The position numbers and the translations under genes were made by a program. DNA of 64,000 bases, taken from NCBI RefSeq assembly GCF_003347515.1, contig NZ_QEII01000256.1:62001-126000 (forward strand), written 5' to 3'. The notes under the pieces were generated by a model. The model ran no database searches, was not told the DNA's origin, and worked only from the letters and a program-made list of their open reading frames with translations. Source of the stretch: Rhodoferax ferrireducens (GTDB taxonomy: Bacteria > Pseudomonadota > Gammaproteobacteria > Burkholderiales > Burkholderiaceae_C). Positions 47,909 to 57,660 of the stretch are shown here, piece after piece (positions within the stretch are counted from its first letter, which is position 1; each line of letters begins with the position of its first letter).

Positions 47909-50809
47909 CTATTTACTCAGGACAAAGCCTTTAAGCTTGCCAAACGCGCCTTCGACCAGCGCCTTTTGCTGCTCCTGGTGCAGATGCGAGTAACCCACGG
48001 CCGGAGAGGCAGAGGCGGCCCGACCCGAATAGCCCAGTTTTTGACCATCGACCATGTTTTCGTGAATGTAATGCTGCACGAAGAACCAGGCGCCCTGATT
48101 TTGCGGCTCATCCTGACACCACACCAGATCGGTCACATTGGGATACTTCTTGAGCTCGGTTGCAAACGCCTTGTGCGGGAACGGATAAAGCTGCTCCACG
48201 CGCAAGACAACCACGTCATCTACGCCCTTTTCCTCGCGCTTCTTGATCAGGTCGTAGTACACCTTGCCCGAGCAGGCCACCACTCGCTTGACCTTGTCGG
48301 CCTTCAGCTCTTTGTGCTCAGGAATTATGGTCTGGAAGCTGCCCTTGGTGAACTCGGACAGGGGCGACGCCGCGTCCTTGTTCCGCAGCAGGGACTTCGG
48401 CGTCATGATCACCAGCGGCTTGCGGATATTGCGCACCATCTGACGACGCAGCACATGGAAGATCTGGCTGGCCGTGGTCGGCTGCACCACCTGCATATTG
48501 GTGTCGGCACTCAGCTGCATGAAACGCTCCAGGCGCGCCGAGCTGTGCTCAGGCCCCTGACCTTCGTAGCCGTGCGGCAGCATCAGCGTGATGCCGTTCA
48601 CGCGGCCCCATTTCACCTCGCCCGAGGCGATGAACTGGTCGATCACCACCTGCGCGCCATTGACGAAGTCACCAAACTGGGCTTCCCAGATGACCAGCGT
48701 GTTGGGGTCATTGGACGCATAACCGTACTCGAATGCCAGCACGGCTTCTTCAGACAGGATGGAGTCGATCACCACGAACGGCGCCTGACCATCCGCCACG
48801 TTTTGCAGCGGGGTGTAAGTGCCTTCGTCAAACTTCTCACGATTCTGGTCATGCACCACCGCGTGACGGTGGGTAAAGGTTCCACGACCGCAGTCTTCCC
48901 CACTCAGACGCACCGGGTAGCCGCTGGCCACCAGTGAAGCAAAAGCCATGTGCTCGCCCATGCCCCAATCCACCGGAATGTCACCACGGCCCATGGCCGC
49001 ACGGTCGTCGTACACTTTTTTCACCAACTGGTGCGGCGCGATAGTGGAGGGAATGGTCGTCAAGCGGTCTGCCAGACGTTTCCACTCGGCCATTGGAATC
49101 GCGGTGTCACCCGCGTCAGTCCACTTCTTGCCCATGTAGGGCGTCCAGTCCACCGCGTACTTGCTTTTGAAATTGGTCAACACCGGATCTACCGTGTGCT
49201 TGCCGGCATCCATCGCAGCGCGATAGGCCTTGACCATTTCATCACCCAAATCAGCACCCATACCTTGGGCCGACAGCTTGTCGGCATACAGACGACGCGT
49301 ACCGGGATGCTGAGCGATCTTCTTGTACATCAGGGGCTGCGTCAGCGCAGGTGTGTCCTGCTCGTTGTGGCCCAGCTTGCGGAAGCAGATGATGTCCACC
49401 ACCACGTCCTTGCGGAACTCCATGCGGAACTCCAGCGCCAGCTGCGTGGCCAGCACCACCGCCTCGGGGTCGTCGCCATTGACGTGCAGCACCGGCGACT
49501 CAATCATCTTGACAATGTCGGTGCAATACAGGGTGGAGCGGCTGTCGCGTGGATCGCTGGTCGTGAATCCAATCTGGTTATTGATCACGAGGTGCACCGT
49601 GCCGCCCGTGGAATAACCACGCGTTTCAGCCAGCGCCAGGGTTTCCATGACCACACCCTGCCCGGCAAATGCCGCGTCGCCATGCACCAGCACCGGAAGC
49701 ACCTGCTTGCCGTGCTGGTCACCACGGCGGTCCATGCGGGCGCGTACGGAGCCCTCCACCACCGGGTTCACGATTTCCAGATGCGATGGATTGAACGCCA
49801 GCGACAAATGCACCGGCCCGCCGGGGGTAGTCACGTCGGAGCTGAAGCCCTGGTGGTATTTCACGTCACCGCTGGTCAATTCTTCCGGCGCCGTATGGTC
49901 AAACTCGGCGAACAAATCGGCGGGCATTTTGCCCAGCGAATTCACCAGCACGTTGAGACGGCCACGGTGGGCCATACCGATCACGATCTCCTGAACACCT
50001 TTGGTGCCAGCCAGTTGAATGAGCTCGTCCAAGGAGGCAATGAAGCTTTCGCTGCCTTCGAGTGAAAACCGTTTTTGTCCCACATATTTGGTGTGCAGAA
50101 AACGCTCCAAGCCCTCGCCCGCCGTCAGACGGTCAAGAATATGCTTCTTTTTTTCTGCGGTAAAGGTGGGCTTGCTGCGAATGCTCTCGAGCTTTTGTTG
50201 CCACCAGCGCTTCTGGTTCTGGTCCGTGGCGTACATGTATTCGGCGCCAATCGTGCCGCAATACGTCTGATGCAACGCGTTCATCAGCTCGCGCAAGCTC
50301 ATGCTGTCTTTGCCAAAGAAGGTGTTGCTGGTGTCGAACACCGCTTCCTGATCGGCGTCACTGAAGCCATAGAACGAGGGCTCAAGTTCAGGGATTTTGT
50401 CGCGTTCGGTGCGCTTCAGAGGGTCCAGATCAGCCCAGCGCTGACCCACGTTACGGTATGCGGCAATCAATTGCTGCACAGCCGTGCGCTTGCGTCCCAT
50501 TTCGGCATCCACGCTGGCCAGGACAACTTTGGTGCCACCGCGCTTGGCGCGCTCGGCAAAAGCATTGATCACCGGTTGGTGCGGAACGTCTTTGGCGTTG
50601 CTGCCATCCACTGCGGGCACATGCTGCAATGCATCGAAGTAGTCACGCCAGGTGTCGGGCACGCTGCCCGGGTTGGCCAGGTAGTTTTCGTACATCTCTT
50701 CGACGTACGGCGCATTGCCACCAAAAAGATAGGTATTGGCCTGATAGGCTTGATATACAGAAGAAGCCGACGACGTCGGATTCGTCCCTTGGGACGTGGT
50801 CTCACTCAT
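47909..50809 (-). CDS. sucA: 2-oxoglutarate dehydrogenase E1
   Basis: Thiamine diphosphate enzyme that decarboxylates 2-oxoglutarate and passes succinyl to SucB. The N-terminal YLFGGNAPYVEEMYENYLANP segment, the HGDAAFAGQGVVMETL region with the ThDP/Mg ligands, MAHRGRLNVLVNSLGK, and GYEGQGPEHSSARLERF are family blocks. 966 residues is normal. The ATG at 50809 has ACGGAG about 12 bases upstream; a small stem GTTTCC/GGAAAC lies just before that site. Confidence 0.97.
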   Translation of the reverse strand: MSETTSQGTNPTSSASSVYQAYQANTYLFGGNAPYVEEMYENYLANPGSVPDTWRDYFDALQHVPAVDGSNAKDVPHQPVINAFAERAKRGGTKVVLASVDAEMGRKRTAVQQLIAAYRNVGQRWADLDPLKRTERDKIPELEPSFYGFSDADQEAVFDTSNTFFGKDSMSLRELMNALHQTYCGTIGAEYMYATDQNQKRWWQQKLESIRSKPTFTAEKKKHILDRLTAGEGLERFLHTKYVGQKRFSLEGSESFIASLDELIQLAGTKGVQEIVIGMAHRGRLNVLVNSLGKMPADLFAEFDHTAPEELTSGDVKYHQGFSSDVTTPGGPVHLSLAFNPSHLEIVNPVVEGSVRARMDRRGDQHGKQVLPVLVHGDAAFAGQGVVMETLALAETRGYSTGGTVHLVINNQIGFTTSDPRDSRSTLYCTDIVKMIESPVLHVNGDDPEAVVLATQLALEFRMEFRKDVVVDIICFRKLGHNEQDTPALTQPLMYKKIAQHPGTRRLYADKLSAQGMGADLGDEMVKAYRAAMDAGKHTVDPVLTNFKSKYAVDWTPYMGKKWTDAGDTAIPMAEWKRLADRLTTIPSTIAPHQLVKKVYDDRAAMGRGDIPVDWGMGEHMAFASLVASGYPVRLSGEDCGRGTFTHRHAVVHDQNREKFDEGTYTPLQNVADGQAPFVVIDSILSEEAVLAFEYGYASNDPNTLVIWEAQFGDFVNGAQVVIDQFIASGEVKWGRVNGITLMLPHGYEGQGPEHSSARLERFMQLSADTNMQVVQPTTASQIFHVLRRQMVRNIRKPLVIMTPKSLLRNKDAASPLSEFTKGSFQTIIPEHKELKADKVKRVVACSGKVYYDLIKKREEKGVDDVVVLRVEQLYPFPHKAFATELKKYPNVTDLVWCQDEPQNQGAWFFVQHYIHENMVDGQKLGYSGRAASASPAVGYSHLHQEQQKALVEGAFGKLKGFVLSK

Positions 50810-50967
50810 TTTTCGCTGAACTCCGTTTCCCTTGAGGAAACATTAGCTGGTTAAAGCTGTTGTTGATTAACCTTCCGCGTCACGGCTGGACCGTTTAGCG
50901 GATGCGACTGTGGCGATGGAAGGGCCTAGTAACTCTCTCGATTGTGCCACCAAAAGCAGCACCCAAA

Positions 50968-50992
50968 TTTGACGCCTCTTTTCAGCGTCAAA
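50968..50992 (-). terminator. Intrinsic terminator-like hairpin directly after prpE
   Basis: TTTGACGC (50968-50975) and GCGTCAAA (50985-50992) form a perfect 8-bp stem with a 9-nt loop starting at the base after the prpE TAG stop. On the minus strand AAATTTGGG follows, a short T run. Confidence 0.6.
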
Positions 50993-52888
50993 CTAAACCG
51001 TCATCAGATCCTTGATCTGTTGCAGTGCAGCCGGGTCATCCATGGTTGTCAAATCGCCCGGATCGCGTCCTTCGCAGACCGCCTGAACCGCCCGACGCAG
51101 CAGCTTGCCACTGCGCGTTTTGGGCAAGGTGCTAACAAAGCGTACGCGCGCCGGGCGGGCCACGGCACCCAGATCCGTGTCGACAAGCTTCATGATTTCA
51201 CCCTCCAGTTTGAGACGTGAAGCCTCGTCCGTCAGCAGGCTCGCATCCTTCACCACGGCAAACGCCATGGCCACCTGACCCTTGAGTTGATCGGCCACAC
51301 CCACCACCGCCACCTCGGCAATGTTGGGATGGGCCGAGATGCTCTCTTCAATCTCGCGGGTGCCCAGGCGGTGCCCGGCCACATTGATCACGTCATCGGT
51401 ACGGCCCAGAATGAAAAAGTAACCATCGGCATCGCGAATGCCCCAGTCAAAGGTGCTGTAAACCATTTTGCCCGGTACGCTGGACCAATACGTCTTGACG
51501 AAGCGCTCATCATCACGCCAGATCGTCTGCAGGCAACCCGGGGGCAAGGGGCCTTCAATGGCAACCACGCCTTTCTGGTTCGGCCCGGTCAACTCTTCTC
51601 CGGTCTGGTCATCCAGTAACTTGACATCGAAGCCATACACAGCCTTGCCCGGTGAGCCAAACTTGCTGGAGGCCTGTTCAACCCCATTGCAAAGGGACAG
51701 GATCGGCCAGCCGGTCTCGGTCTGCCAGTAGTTGTCAATGATGGGTTTACCCAGACTTTCGCTGATCCACTTGGCGGTCGGCTCATCCAGCGGTTCGCCG
51801 GCCAGAAACAGGGCACGCAGACTGGAGAGATCGTATTTGGTGAGCAAGGCCGGGTCTTGCTTCTTCAATACCCGCACCGCCGTGGGAGCGCTGAACATCA
51901 CGGTGACTTTGTACTTCTCGACCAGACTCCACCAGATACCACCATCAGGACGGGTGGGCAGCCCCTCGTACATGATGGTCGCCATGCCGGCAATCAGCGG
52001 TCCGTAAATGATGTAGCTGTGGCCCACGACCCAGCCGATGTCGCTGGTGGAGAAATAGGTTTCACCGGCATTGCCACAGTAGATGTGCTTCATGCTGGCA
52101 GCCAGCGCCACGGCGTAGCCGCCGGTGTCGCGCTGCACGCCTTTGGGTTTCCCGGTCGTGCCGCTGGTGTAGAGCGTGTAGCTGGGGTGCGTGGCATCGA
52201 CCCACTCACATTCCACCACGGTATCCATGTGTTTTTGACGCAGCGCTGCCCACAAATGGTCGCGACCCGCGACCAAATCCATGGCCGACAGCTGACGATC
52301 CACCAACAGCACTGCCTCGGGTTTGTAGCTTGAGAGGCGAATGGCCTCATCCAGCAAGGGCTTGTACGCCACGGCTTTGCCGCCACGCGAACCTGCGTCA
52401 GCACTGATCACCAGTTTCGGCTCTGCGTCTTCAATGCGTGACGCCAGCGAACCCGAGGCAAAGCCGCCAAACACCACCGAGTGGATTGCGCCAATGCGTG
52501 CGCAGGCCAGCATCGCAAAGGCGGCCTCGGCAATCATGGGCATGTAAATCAGCACCCGGTCGCCCTTTTGAACACCCAACTCTTTCAACACAGCGGCCAT
52601 GCGCTGCACTTCGGCGTGCAGCTCGTGGAAGGAATACACCTTCTCTTCGTTGGTCTCGGTGGAAACGAAGATCAGCGCCGCCTGGTGAGCCCGGTCCTTG
52701 AGGTGCCGGTCCACCGCGTTATGACACAAATTGGTGGTGCCGCCCACAAACCACTTGGCAAAAGGCGGGTTGCTGTAGTCGCAAATCTGCTGGGGCTGGG
52801 TTTTCCAATCGATGAGTTTGGCCTGTTCGGCCCAAAAAACGTCGCGCTCGGTAAGGGATTGGCGGTGGAATTCGGCATACGCTGTCAT
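50993..52888 (-). CDS. prpE: Propionate--CoA ligase
   Basis: Activates propionate to propionyl-CoA, feeding the 2-methylcitrate cycle. Acetyl-CoA synthetase family: ATP-binding TSGTTGKPKGVQRDTGGYAV, YWQTETGWP, and the C-terminal lysine motif TRSGKLLRR, which is the site of acylation control in this family. SNPPFAKWFVGGTTNLCHNAVD and HSYIIYGPLIAGM are PrpE-type. 631 residues is normal. No prpBCD genes are adjacent, so it stands as a single transcription unit with its own terminator. Confidence 0.94.
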   Translation of the reverse strand: MTAYAEFHRQSLTERDVFWAEQAKLIDWKTQPQQICDYSNPPFAKWFVGGTTNLCHNAVDRHLKDRAHQAALIFVSTETNEEKVYSFHELHAEVQRMAAVLKELGVQKGDRVLIYMPMIAEAAFAMLACARIGAIHSVVFGGFASGSLASRIEDAEPKLVISADAGSRGGKAVAYKPLLDEAIRLSSYKPEAVLLVDRQLSAMDLVAGRDHLWAALRQKHMDTVVECEWVDATHPSYTLYTSGTTGKPKGVQRDTGGYAVALAASMKHIYCGNAGETYFSTSDIGWVVGHSYIIYGPLIAGMATIMYEGLPTRPDGGIWWSLVEKYKVTVMFSAPTAVRVLKKQDPALLTKYDLSSLRALFLAGEPLDEPTAKWISESLGKPIIDNYWQTETGWPILSLCNGVEQASSKFGSPGKAVYGFDVKLLDDQTGEELTGPNQKGVVAIEGPLPPGCLQTIWRDDERFVKTYWSSVPGKMVYSTFDWGIRDADGYFFILGRTDDVINVAGHRLGTREIEESISAHPNIAEVAVVGVADQLKGQVAMAFAVVKDASLLTDEASRLKLEGEIMKLVDTDLGAVARPARVRFVSTLPKTRSGKLLRRAVQAVCEGRDPGDLTTMDDPAALQQIKDLMTV

Positions 52889-52993
52889 TATTTGTCTCCG
52901 GTCGGGTCAGTAAACTGAATTCATAATTATGGACAGACAGCTTGCAACAGCCTGACTCAGCGCCCCACCTCCCGCAGAATGCGCTTTGCAGCG

Positions 52994-53596
52994 CTACTTG
53001 ATCAAGTCCTGCGCCGCATGGAACGCCGGGTGCTCGGCAGTACGCAGCCACTCGAACGCCACCATCTCGGTTGTCACCAACTCTGCGCCGGCACCGGCCA
53101 GGCGATCGAATGCCGCGTCCCGGTTGCGCTCAGTGCGCGAGCTGCAGGCATCTGTCACCACCCAGACATCGAACTCGTCCTCCAGCAAATCCAGTGCGGT
53201 TTGCAGCAGGCAAATATGGGCTTCGCAACCGGCGATGACCACCGTATTGCGTTCGACCACATTTGTTACGGTTTTTTGCAGGTGCTTGGGCAGGCTGCGG
53301 GCATTCCCACTCACGGGCTTGGGCTGCGGACGAAGCCATTCTCCCAAGCCTTCCTCCACGCCACTGAAATGCATCTTGCTCAAGGTCTGAGCACACAGCG
53401 CCCTGATCTCGGCCGCGTTTTCACCGAGTTTGGATGGGCTTTGCTCCGTGCCCCATGCCGGCACGTCCATCAGCCTGGCCAGTTGCCCCAGGCGCACGGC
53501 GTTGGCCAGCACCTGGGCGCTTTCGAAAATGGCGGGTATCAGGCGGATTTGATAGTCCACCAGGACGAGTTGGGATTCAGCGGCGTCTAACAACAT
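52994..53596 (-). CDS. Isochorismatase-like cysteine hydrolase (YcaC type)
   Basis: 200-residue cysteine hydrolase fold. Catalytic triad parts: Asp in LVLVDYQIRLIPAI (about residue 14), Lys in the LSKMHFSG stretch, and Cys in VIAGCEAHICLLQTA (about residue 112). These enzymes hydrolyse amides or vinyl ethers; YcaC-like members have unknown substrates. It lies about 100 bp upstream of prpE on the same strand; a shared role is not evident. Confidence 0.87.
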   Translation of the reverse strand: MLLDAAESQLVLVDYQIRLIPAIFESAQVLANAVRLGQLARLMDVPAWGTEQSPSKLGENAAEIRALCAQTLSKMHFSGVEEGLGEWLRPQPKPVSGNARSLPKHLQKTVTNVVERNTVVIAGCEAHICLLQTALDLLEDEFDVWVVTDACSSRTERNRDAAFDRLAGAGAELVTTEMVAFEWLRTAEHPAFHAAQDLIK

Positions 53597-53668
53597 GGCA
53601 AACTTTCTTGAGAGGTTGGGCTATTTCGGGCAATGACTGATTAAACCGCAGGAAGCCAGGACCACCTC

Positions 53669-53971
53669 TCACAGCCGAATCTCAAAGCGCGCTTCGTCCA
53701 TATAACGATGCGGCCCAAAGGCCGCCGTCATGGCAGCGGACTCGGCGGCTTGCCACTGCTCAAGCACCTCTCGCTCGGCTGAGGGCAGTAGTTCCAGATC
53801 CGGCGCGTCGCCGTAGGTGCCCACGATCTGTAGGTAAGCCGTGTAGGTGGGCACGACCAGACTGGCGCTGCCCAGCGCAGCATCCAAAGCGCCACGAAAG
53901 CGCTGCTCAACGTCTTGGCGCTCCTTCTCGGAGGCCTCGTCAAAGGATGTCAGGGTCAGTGTGTAACTCAT
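53669..53971 (-). CDS. Conserved hypothetical protein, 100 aa
   Basis: Small soluble acidic protein opening MSYTLTLTSFDEASEKERQD, with no motif I recognise. Codon use and frame resemble the neighbours, and a clear ATG is present at 53971. It is separated from the hydrolase gene by 72 bp on the same strand. No membrane segment or signal peptide. Function unknown. Confidence 0.6.
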   Translation of the reverse strand: MSYTLTLTSFDEASEKERQDVEQRFRGALDAALGSASLVVPTYTAYLQIVGTYGDAPDLELLPSAEREVLEQWQAAESAAMTAAFGPHRYMDEARFEIRL

Positions 53972-54137
53972 CGCGCGATTGTGGCCCTTTGTGGAGGGGA
54001 AATGCGATTCCTCAACCGGACAAATCCGACACTGTGACGCCGATTGCGCTCTCCGGCAACAATGCCCTCAACCTCGAAAATCATTAAAATATATATAAAT
54101 CAATGGCTTACATTGATAACTTAGAGAAAACTTTAAC

Positions 54138-54167
54138 TTGACAGGGCGCTTGCCCTGCAAGTATCCT
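54138..54167 (+). promoter_or_regulatory. Sigma70-type promoter just upstream of the NlpC/P60 gene
   Basis: TTGACA at 54138-54143, an 18-bp spacer and TATCCT at 54162-54167. The ATG lies at 54175, only 7 bases after the -10 box. The spacer contains the inverted repeat AGGGC-GCTT-GCCCT (54143-54156). No Shine-Dalgarno sequence is seen. Confidence 0.6.
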
Positions 54168-54174
54168 AGCCCCG

Positions 54175-54753
54175 ATGCGAATTCTTACCGTTCTTGTTGC
54201 CCTCTTGCTTGCTGCCAGTGCGCACGCCACTCCTCCCGGAACGAACGATGACATGGATCAATTGCTGAAAAACAAGGGGCTGCTGGCACGCATTGACCAT
54301 GTCCGGCAGTCGGTTGGTGAGAAGGCCTCAGAACTGGTTTTCACGGCCATGGGCTTTCTCGGTGTTCCTTATCGGCGCGGTGGTAATACCGTGGAATCCG
54401 GCTTCGACTGCAGCGGCTTTGTGCGGGCCATGTACCAGCAGACCGTTGGCCTGATCCTGCCGCGCAAGGCGGAACAGCAGGCAGCAGCCACCGAGAAAAT
54501 CGAGCGCGCTGAACTGCAGCCCGGCGATCTGGTGTTTTTCAACACCATGCGGCGTGCTTTCAGCCATGTCGGCATATACGTCGGTGAAGGCAAATTCATT
54601 CACTCCCCCAAACCCGGCGGTGAAGTCCGGGTTGAAGACATGGGGGGCTCGTATTGGAGTCGTCGCTTCGATGGTGCCCGTCGGGTGCAGACCTCGCAAC
54701 CCGACATCCCGACGACTCAGGTCTTGCAGACGGTTGAGCCCACACTGCACTGA
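54175..54753 (+). CDS. NlpC/P60 family peptidoglycan endopeptidase
   Basis: Exported C40 cysteine peptidase that cleaves peptide bonds in peptidoglycan stems. Signal peptide at residues 1-18 (MRILTVLVALLLAASAHA). Catalytic Cys79 in GFDCSGFVRAM, His131 in FSHVGIYVG and His143 in KFIHSP; RKAEQQAA and LQPGDLVFF are typical. 192 residues, no SH3 or LysM domain. It is probably a stand-alone gene with its own promoter. A dispersed repeat follows. Confidence 0.92.
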   Translation: MRILTVLVALLLAASAHATPPGTNDDMDQLLKNKGLLARIDHVRQSVGEKASELVFTAMGFLGVPYRRGGNTVESGFDCSGFVRAMYQQTVGLILPRKAEQQAAATEKIERAELQPGDLVFFNTMRRAFSHVGIYVGEGKFIHSPKPGGEVRVEDMGGSYWSRRFDGARRVQTSQPDIPTTQVLQTVEPTLH

Positions 54754-54766
54754 GCTACACTCAAAC

Positions 54767-54821
54767 GCTACTATTTTAATAGCTGCAAGCGCTTATTCCA
54801 CGCGGGCTAAAGCCTAATATA
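54767..54821 (+). repeat. TAGC-type dispersed repeat downstream of the NlpC/P60 gene
   Basis: Reads GCTACTATTTTAATAGC, then TGCAAGCGCTTATTCCACGC, then GGGCTAAAGCCTAATAT. One of the best-preserved copies, in a 131-bp gap between two plus-strand genes. Confidence 0.85.
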
Positions 54822-54884
54822 ACCATATTTATTTAGCCTTTTCACGGCTATCGGGCTCGCATCCCTTGCCAGCGCAGGAACCCC

Positions 54885-55556
54885 ATGAACGATCGAGTTA
54901 GCCAGATACTGGCCCAAATGGCTGCGCTTGAAGATGAGCTGCGCACCGTCGTCCATGAACAGGAGAGCAAGATGTTCTTCCAGATCAGGGGCAAGCGTGT
55001 GGAGTTTGAAAGCTCGGTCAAAGCAGCGCATCGCAAACTCAAACAGAACTTCTTCCGCTGGTTGGTCACCAATCGCCCGCAGAACCTGATCACGGGCCCC
55101 ATCATTTACGGCATGATTTTTCCGCTGATGATGCTGGACCTGTGCGTCACGTTCTACCAATGGGTTTGTTTCCCCATTTACGGCGTCAAGAAAGTGAAGC
55201 GTTCTGACTACCTCGTGTTCGACCGGCGTCACCTCGGCTACCTTAATTTCATCGAAAAATTCCATTGCACCTATTGCGAATATGGCAACGGACTCATGAG
55301 TTACATGGCTGAGATTCTGGCCCGCACCGAAGAGTATTTCTGCCCGATCAAGCATGCCCACAAGATTCTGGGCACGCACGCTCACTACAACCGGTTTTTG
55401 GACTATGGCGACGCCGCCGACTATGAATCCCGGCTGGAGGAATTTCGCGTCGCCCTCGGTAAAGACAAATTGCCTGCAAGCCACCTAGCGTCACACGAAG
55501 ACTTGCAGGCCCCACCTGCAGGTGCATGTCAGCATGCAACTGATCCCCGCCAGTAA
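54885..55556 (+). CDS. Conserved hypothetical protein with Cys/His cluster and membrane segment
   Basis: 223 residues. A charged, helical N-terminus (about 1-65) is followed by a hydrophobic stretch, LITGPIIYGMIFPLMMLDLCVTFY-like region at about residues 67-95, then a strongly patterned part: EKFHCTYCEYGNGLMSYMAE and TEEYFCPIKHAHKI. The three cysteines and nearby histidines (HCTYC...FCPIKHAH) look like a metal or cofactor site. I recall similar hypothetical proteins but no function. AGGA precedes the ATG by six bases. It converges with the DUF1059 gene. Confidence 0.75.
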   Translation: MNDRVSQILAQMAALEDELRTVVHEQESKMFFQIRGKRVEFESSVKAAHRKLKQNFFRWLVTNRPQNLITGPIIYGMIFPLMMLDLCVTFYQWVCFPIYGVKKVKRSDYLVFDRRHLGYLNFIEKFHCTYCEYGNGLMSYMAEILARTEEYFCPIKHAHKILGTHAHYNRFLDYGDAADYESRLEEFRVALGKDKLPASHLASHEDLQAPPAGACQHATDPRQ

Positions 55557-55562
55557 AAAAGA

Positions 55563-55784
55563 TCAAGCGGGTTGCGCACGCGGCTGCGCTACTACAGGCG
55601 GCGTGCCTTCCTTGAACAGTTTTGTGATCTCCGAGCGCAGTTCCGGTGTGTCCTGATGCTGATGGACTGCCACGGCATGCTGCACAGCGGCCTCCAGCAA
55701 TTCCTGATCCGTATCGGCAGATAGCGCCACCGTGCAGTTCATGTCACTCGGAAATTCACGGCAATCAATGTATTTGCGTGTCAT
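55563..55784 (-). CDS. DUF1059 family protein
   Basis: 73-residue protein with the DUF1059 pattern: KYIDCREFPSDMNCTVALSADTDQELLEAAVQHAVAVHQH. Two cysteines (DCREF, MNCTV) are conserved in the family. Function unknown. A strong GAGGAG sits seven bases before the ATG. Confidence 0.8.
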   Translation of the reverse strand: MTRKYIDCREFPSDMNCTVALSADTDQELLEAAVQHAVAVHQHQDTPELRSEITKLFKEGTPPVVAQPRAQPA

Positions 55785-55893
55785 TTCAATCTCCTCATTC
55801 AGTGAATAAGCGGCAAGGCTCGGGACTCGCCAATCCGCTATTTATTTATAGTCAAATAATCCACTTTCGCAAGAGAAGCACTGAAAACATGGC

Positions 55894-57591
55894 TTATGCG
55901 GCCTGGGCCTCAACTGCTTCGCTGCAGGTGAGCGCGAGGCGATTGATCCCGCTCAGCAGCGCCTTGATCGACGCCGTGATGATGTTGGTGTCCAGGCCGA
56001 CGCCGTAGCACTCGCGTCCGCCCGCCGGGTGCGCCAACTCCATGAAGGCGCAGGCCTGCGCATTGCCGCCCTCGCCGCTCGGGCTGGTGGCGCGTTCTTC
56101 AAAGCTGCGCACCTGGACGCTGATACCTATGCCCTGTAAGGCATGAACGGCGGCGTCAATCGGGCCATTGCCTTCGCCCGTGAGCAGGTGCGATACACCA
56201 TCCACCTCGACAGCCAGCCGGATGCCCTGCGCGTTGCCGTGTTCAAACAAATGGTGCTCCACATAGCGCACAGGCCGTTCGCATTCGAAGTAGGTGCGCG
56301 AGAACAGCTGCCAGATATCGGTGCTGCTCATCTCGACACCCTGGCTGTCGGCGTGCCGCTGCACCTCGCCAGAAAACTCCACCTGCAAGCGGCGCGGCAT
56401 GACAATGCCGTAGCCGGTTTCAAGCAGGTAGGCCACGCCGCCTTTGCCGGATTGGCTGTTGATGCGGATGATCGAGTCATAGCTGCGCCCGACGTCGGCC
56501 GGGTCGATCGGCAAATAGGGCACGTTCCAGAGGGTGTCAGGCTGCTGGGCGGCAAAGCCTTTCTTGATGGCGTCCTGATGCGAACCGGAGAAGGCCGTGA
56601 ACACGAGGTCTCCCACGTAGGGGTGACGCGGGTGAATCGGCAAGCGGGTGCAGTACTCGGCCGTGCGGGCAATGGCGTTGATGTCGGAAAAGTCCAGGCC
56701 CGGCGCAACCCCCTGCGTCTGCATGTTGAGCGCGAGGGTCACAAGGTCCACATTGCCGGTGCGCTCGCCATTGCCAAAGAGGCAACCCTCGACCCGGTCC
56801 GCACCGGCCATGAGACCGAGCTCGGCGGCGGCAACCGCCGTGCCCCGATCGTTGTGCGGGTGCAGGCTGATGATGACGCTATCGCGGCGCGCCAAGTTGC
56901 GGTGCATCCACTCGATCTGGTCGGCGTAGATGTTGGGCGTGGCGATTTCCACCGTGGTCGGCAGGTTGAGAATGACCTTGTTGTCCGGCGTGGCGCCCCA
57001 GGCGGCAGTCACGGCGTTGCAGACCTCCAGCGCAAAGTCGAGTTCGGTGGCGGTGAAGGTTTCGGGGCTGTATTGCAGCACCCATTCGGTTTGCGGCTGC
57101 TCGCTGGCGAGCTGCTTGATGAGCTTGACCGACGCCACCGCCATCTCGATGACCTCGGCCTTGTCCATGCCGAAGACGGTTTCGCGGAACGGTTTTGAGG
57201 TGGCGTTATACACATGGACGATGGCCCGGCGCGCGCCCGTCAAGGACTCCATGGTGCGCCGCACCAGGTGTTCACGCGCCTGCGTCAGCACTTCAATCGT
57301 CACATCCTGGGGAATGTGACCGCCCTCAATCAACTCACGGACAAAGCCAAACTCGGTATCGGACGCGGACGGGAACGCCACCTCGATTTCCTTGAAGCCA
57401 ATGTCGCAGAGCGTGCGGAACATGCGCATCTTGCGCTCGGCGTTCATCGGCTCAAAAAGCGCCTGGTTGCCGTCGCGCAGGTCGGTGCTCATCCAGATCG
57501 GCGGCACGCTGATGGTGCGGCTCGGCCATTGGCGATCGGTCAGCTCCACGGCGGGAAAAGGGACGTATTTGGCGGCGGCGTGATGCGACAT
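55894..57591 (-). CDS. leuA: 2-isopropylmalate synthase
   Basis: First leucine-specific step: 3-methyl-2-oxobutanoate plus acetyl-CoA to 2-isopropylmalate. [15 protein letters not shown] carries the metal-binding RDG/Asp; [15 protein letters not shown] contains the HxH metal ligands, and [14 protein letters not shown] follows. The C-terminal regulatory domain (about residues 420-565) supports leucine feedback. The ~565-residue form is the actinobacterial/pseudomonad type. CAGGAG upstream favours ATG 57591 over 57630. Control region with palindromes lies upstream. Confidence 0.94.
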   Translation of the reverse strand: MSHHAAAKYVPFPAVELTDRQWPSRTISVPPIWMSTDLRDGNQALFEPMNAERKMRMFRTLCDIGFKEIEVAFPSASDTEFGFVRELIEGGHIPQDVTIEVLTQAREHLVRRTMESLTGARRAIVHVYNATSKPFRETVFGMDKAEVIEMAVASVKLIKQLASEQPQTEWVLQYSPETFTATELDFALEVCNAVTAAWGATPDNKVILNLPTTVEIATPNIYADQIEWMHRNLARRDSVIISLHPHNDRGTAVAAAELGLMAGADRVEGCLFGNGERTGNVDLVTLALNMQTQGVAPGLDFSDINAIARTAEYCTRLPIHPRHPYVGDLVFTAFSGSHQDAIKKGFAAQQPDTLWNVPYLPIDPADVGRSYDSIIRINSQSGKGGVAYLLETGYGIVMPRRLQVEFSGEVQRHADSQGVEMSSTDIWQLFSRTYFECERPVRYVEHHLFEHGNAQGIRLAVEVDGVSHLLTGEGNGPIDAAVHALQGIGISVQVRSFEERATSPSGEGGNAQACAFMELAHPAGGRECYGVGLDTNIITASIKALLSGINRLALTCSEAVEAQAA

Positions 57592-57660
57592 GGTGGCGGC
57601 TCCTGAAGGGCAAGGCTGTTTCGATGACATTCATCTTAGCCAAAGTGAAGCAGAATCCGA

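Noticed and set aside
48950..50065. Plus-strand frame of 371 codons
   Set aside because: Antisense to sucA with no recognisable domain.
50825..50841. Stem GTTTCC/GGAAAC in the sucA leader
   Set aside because: Short stem overlapping a weak ribosome-binding site; too little to claim a riboswitch or thermosensor.
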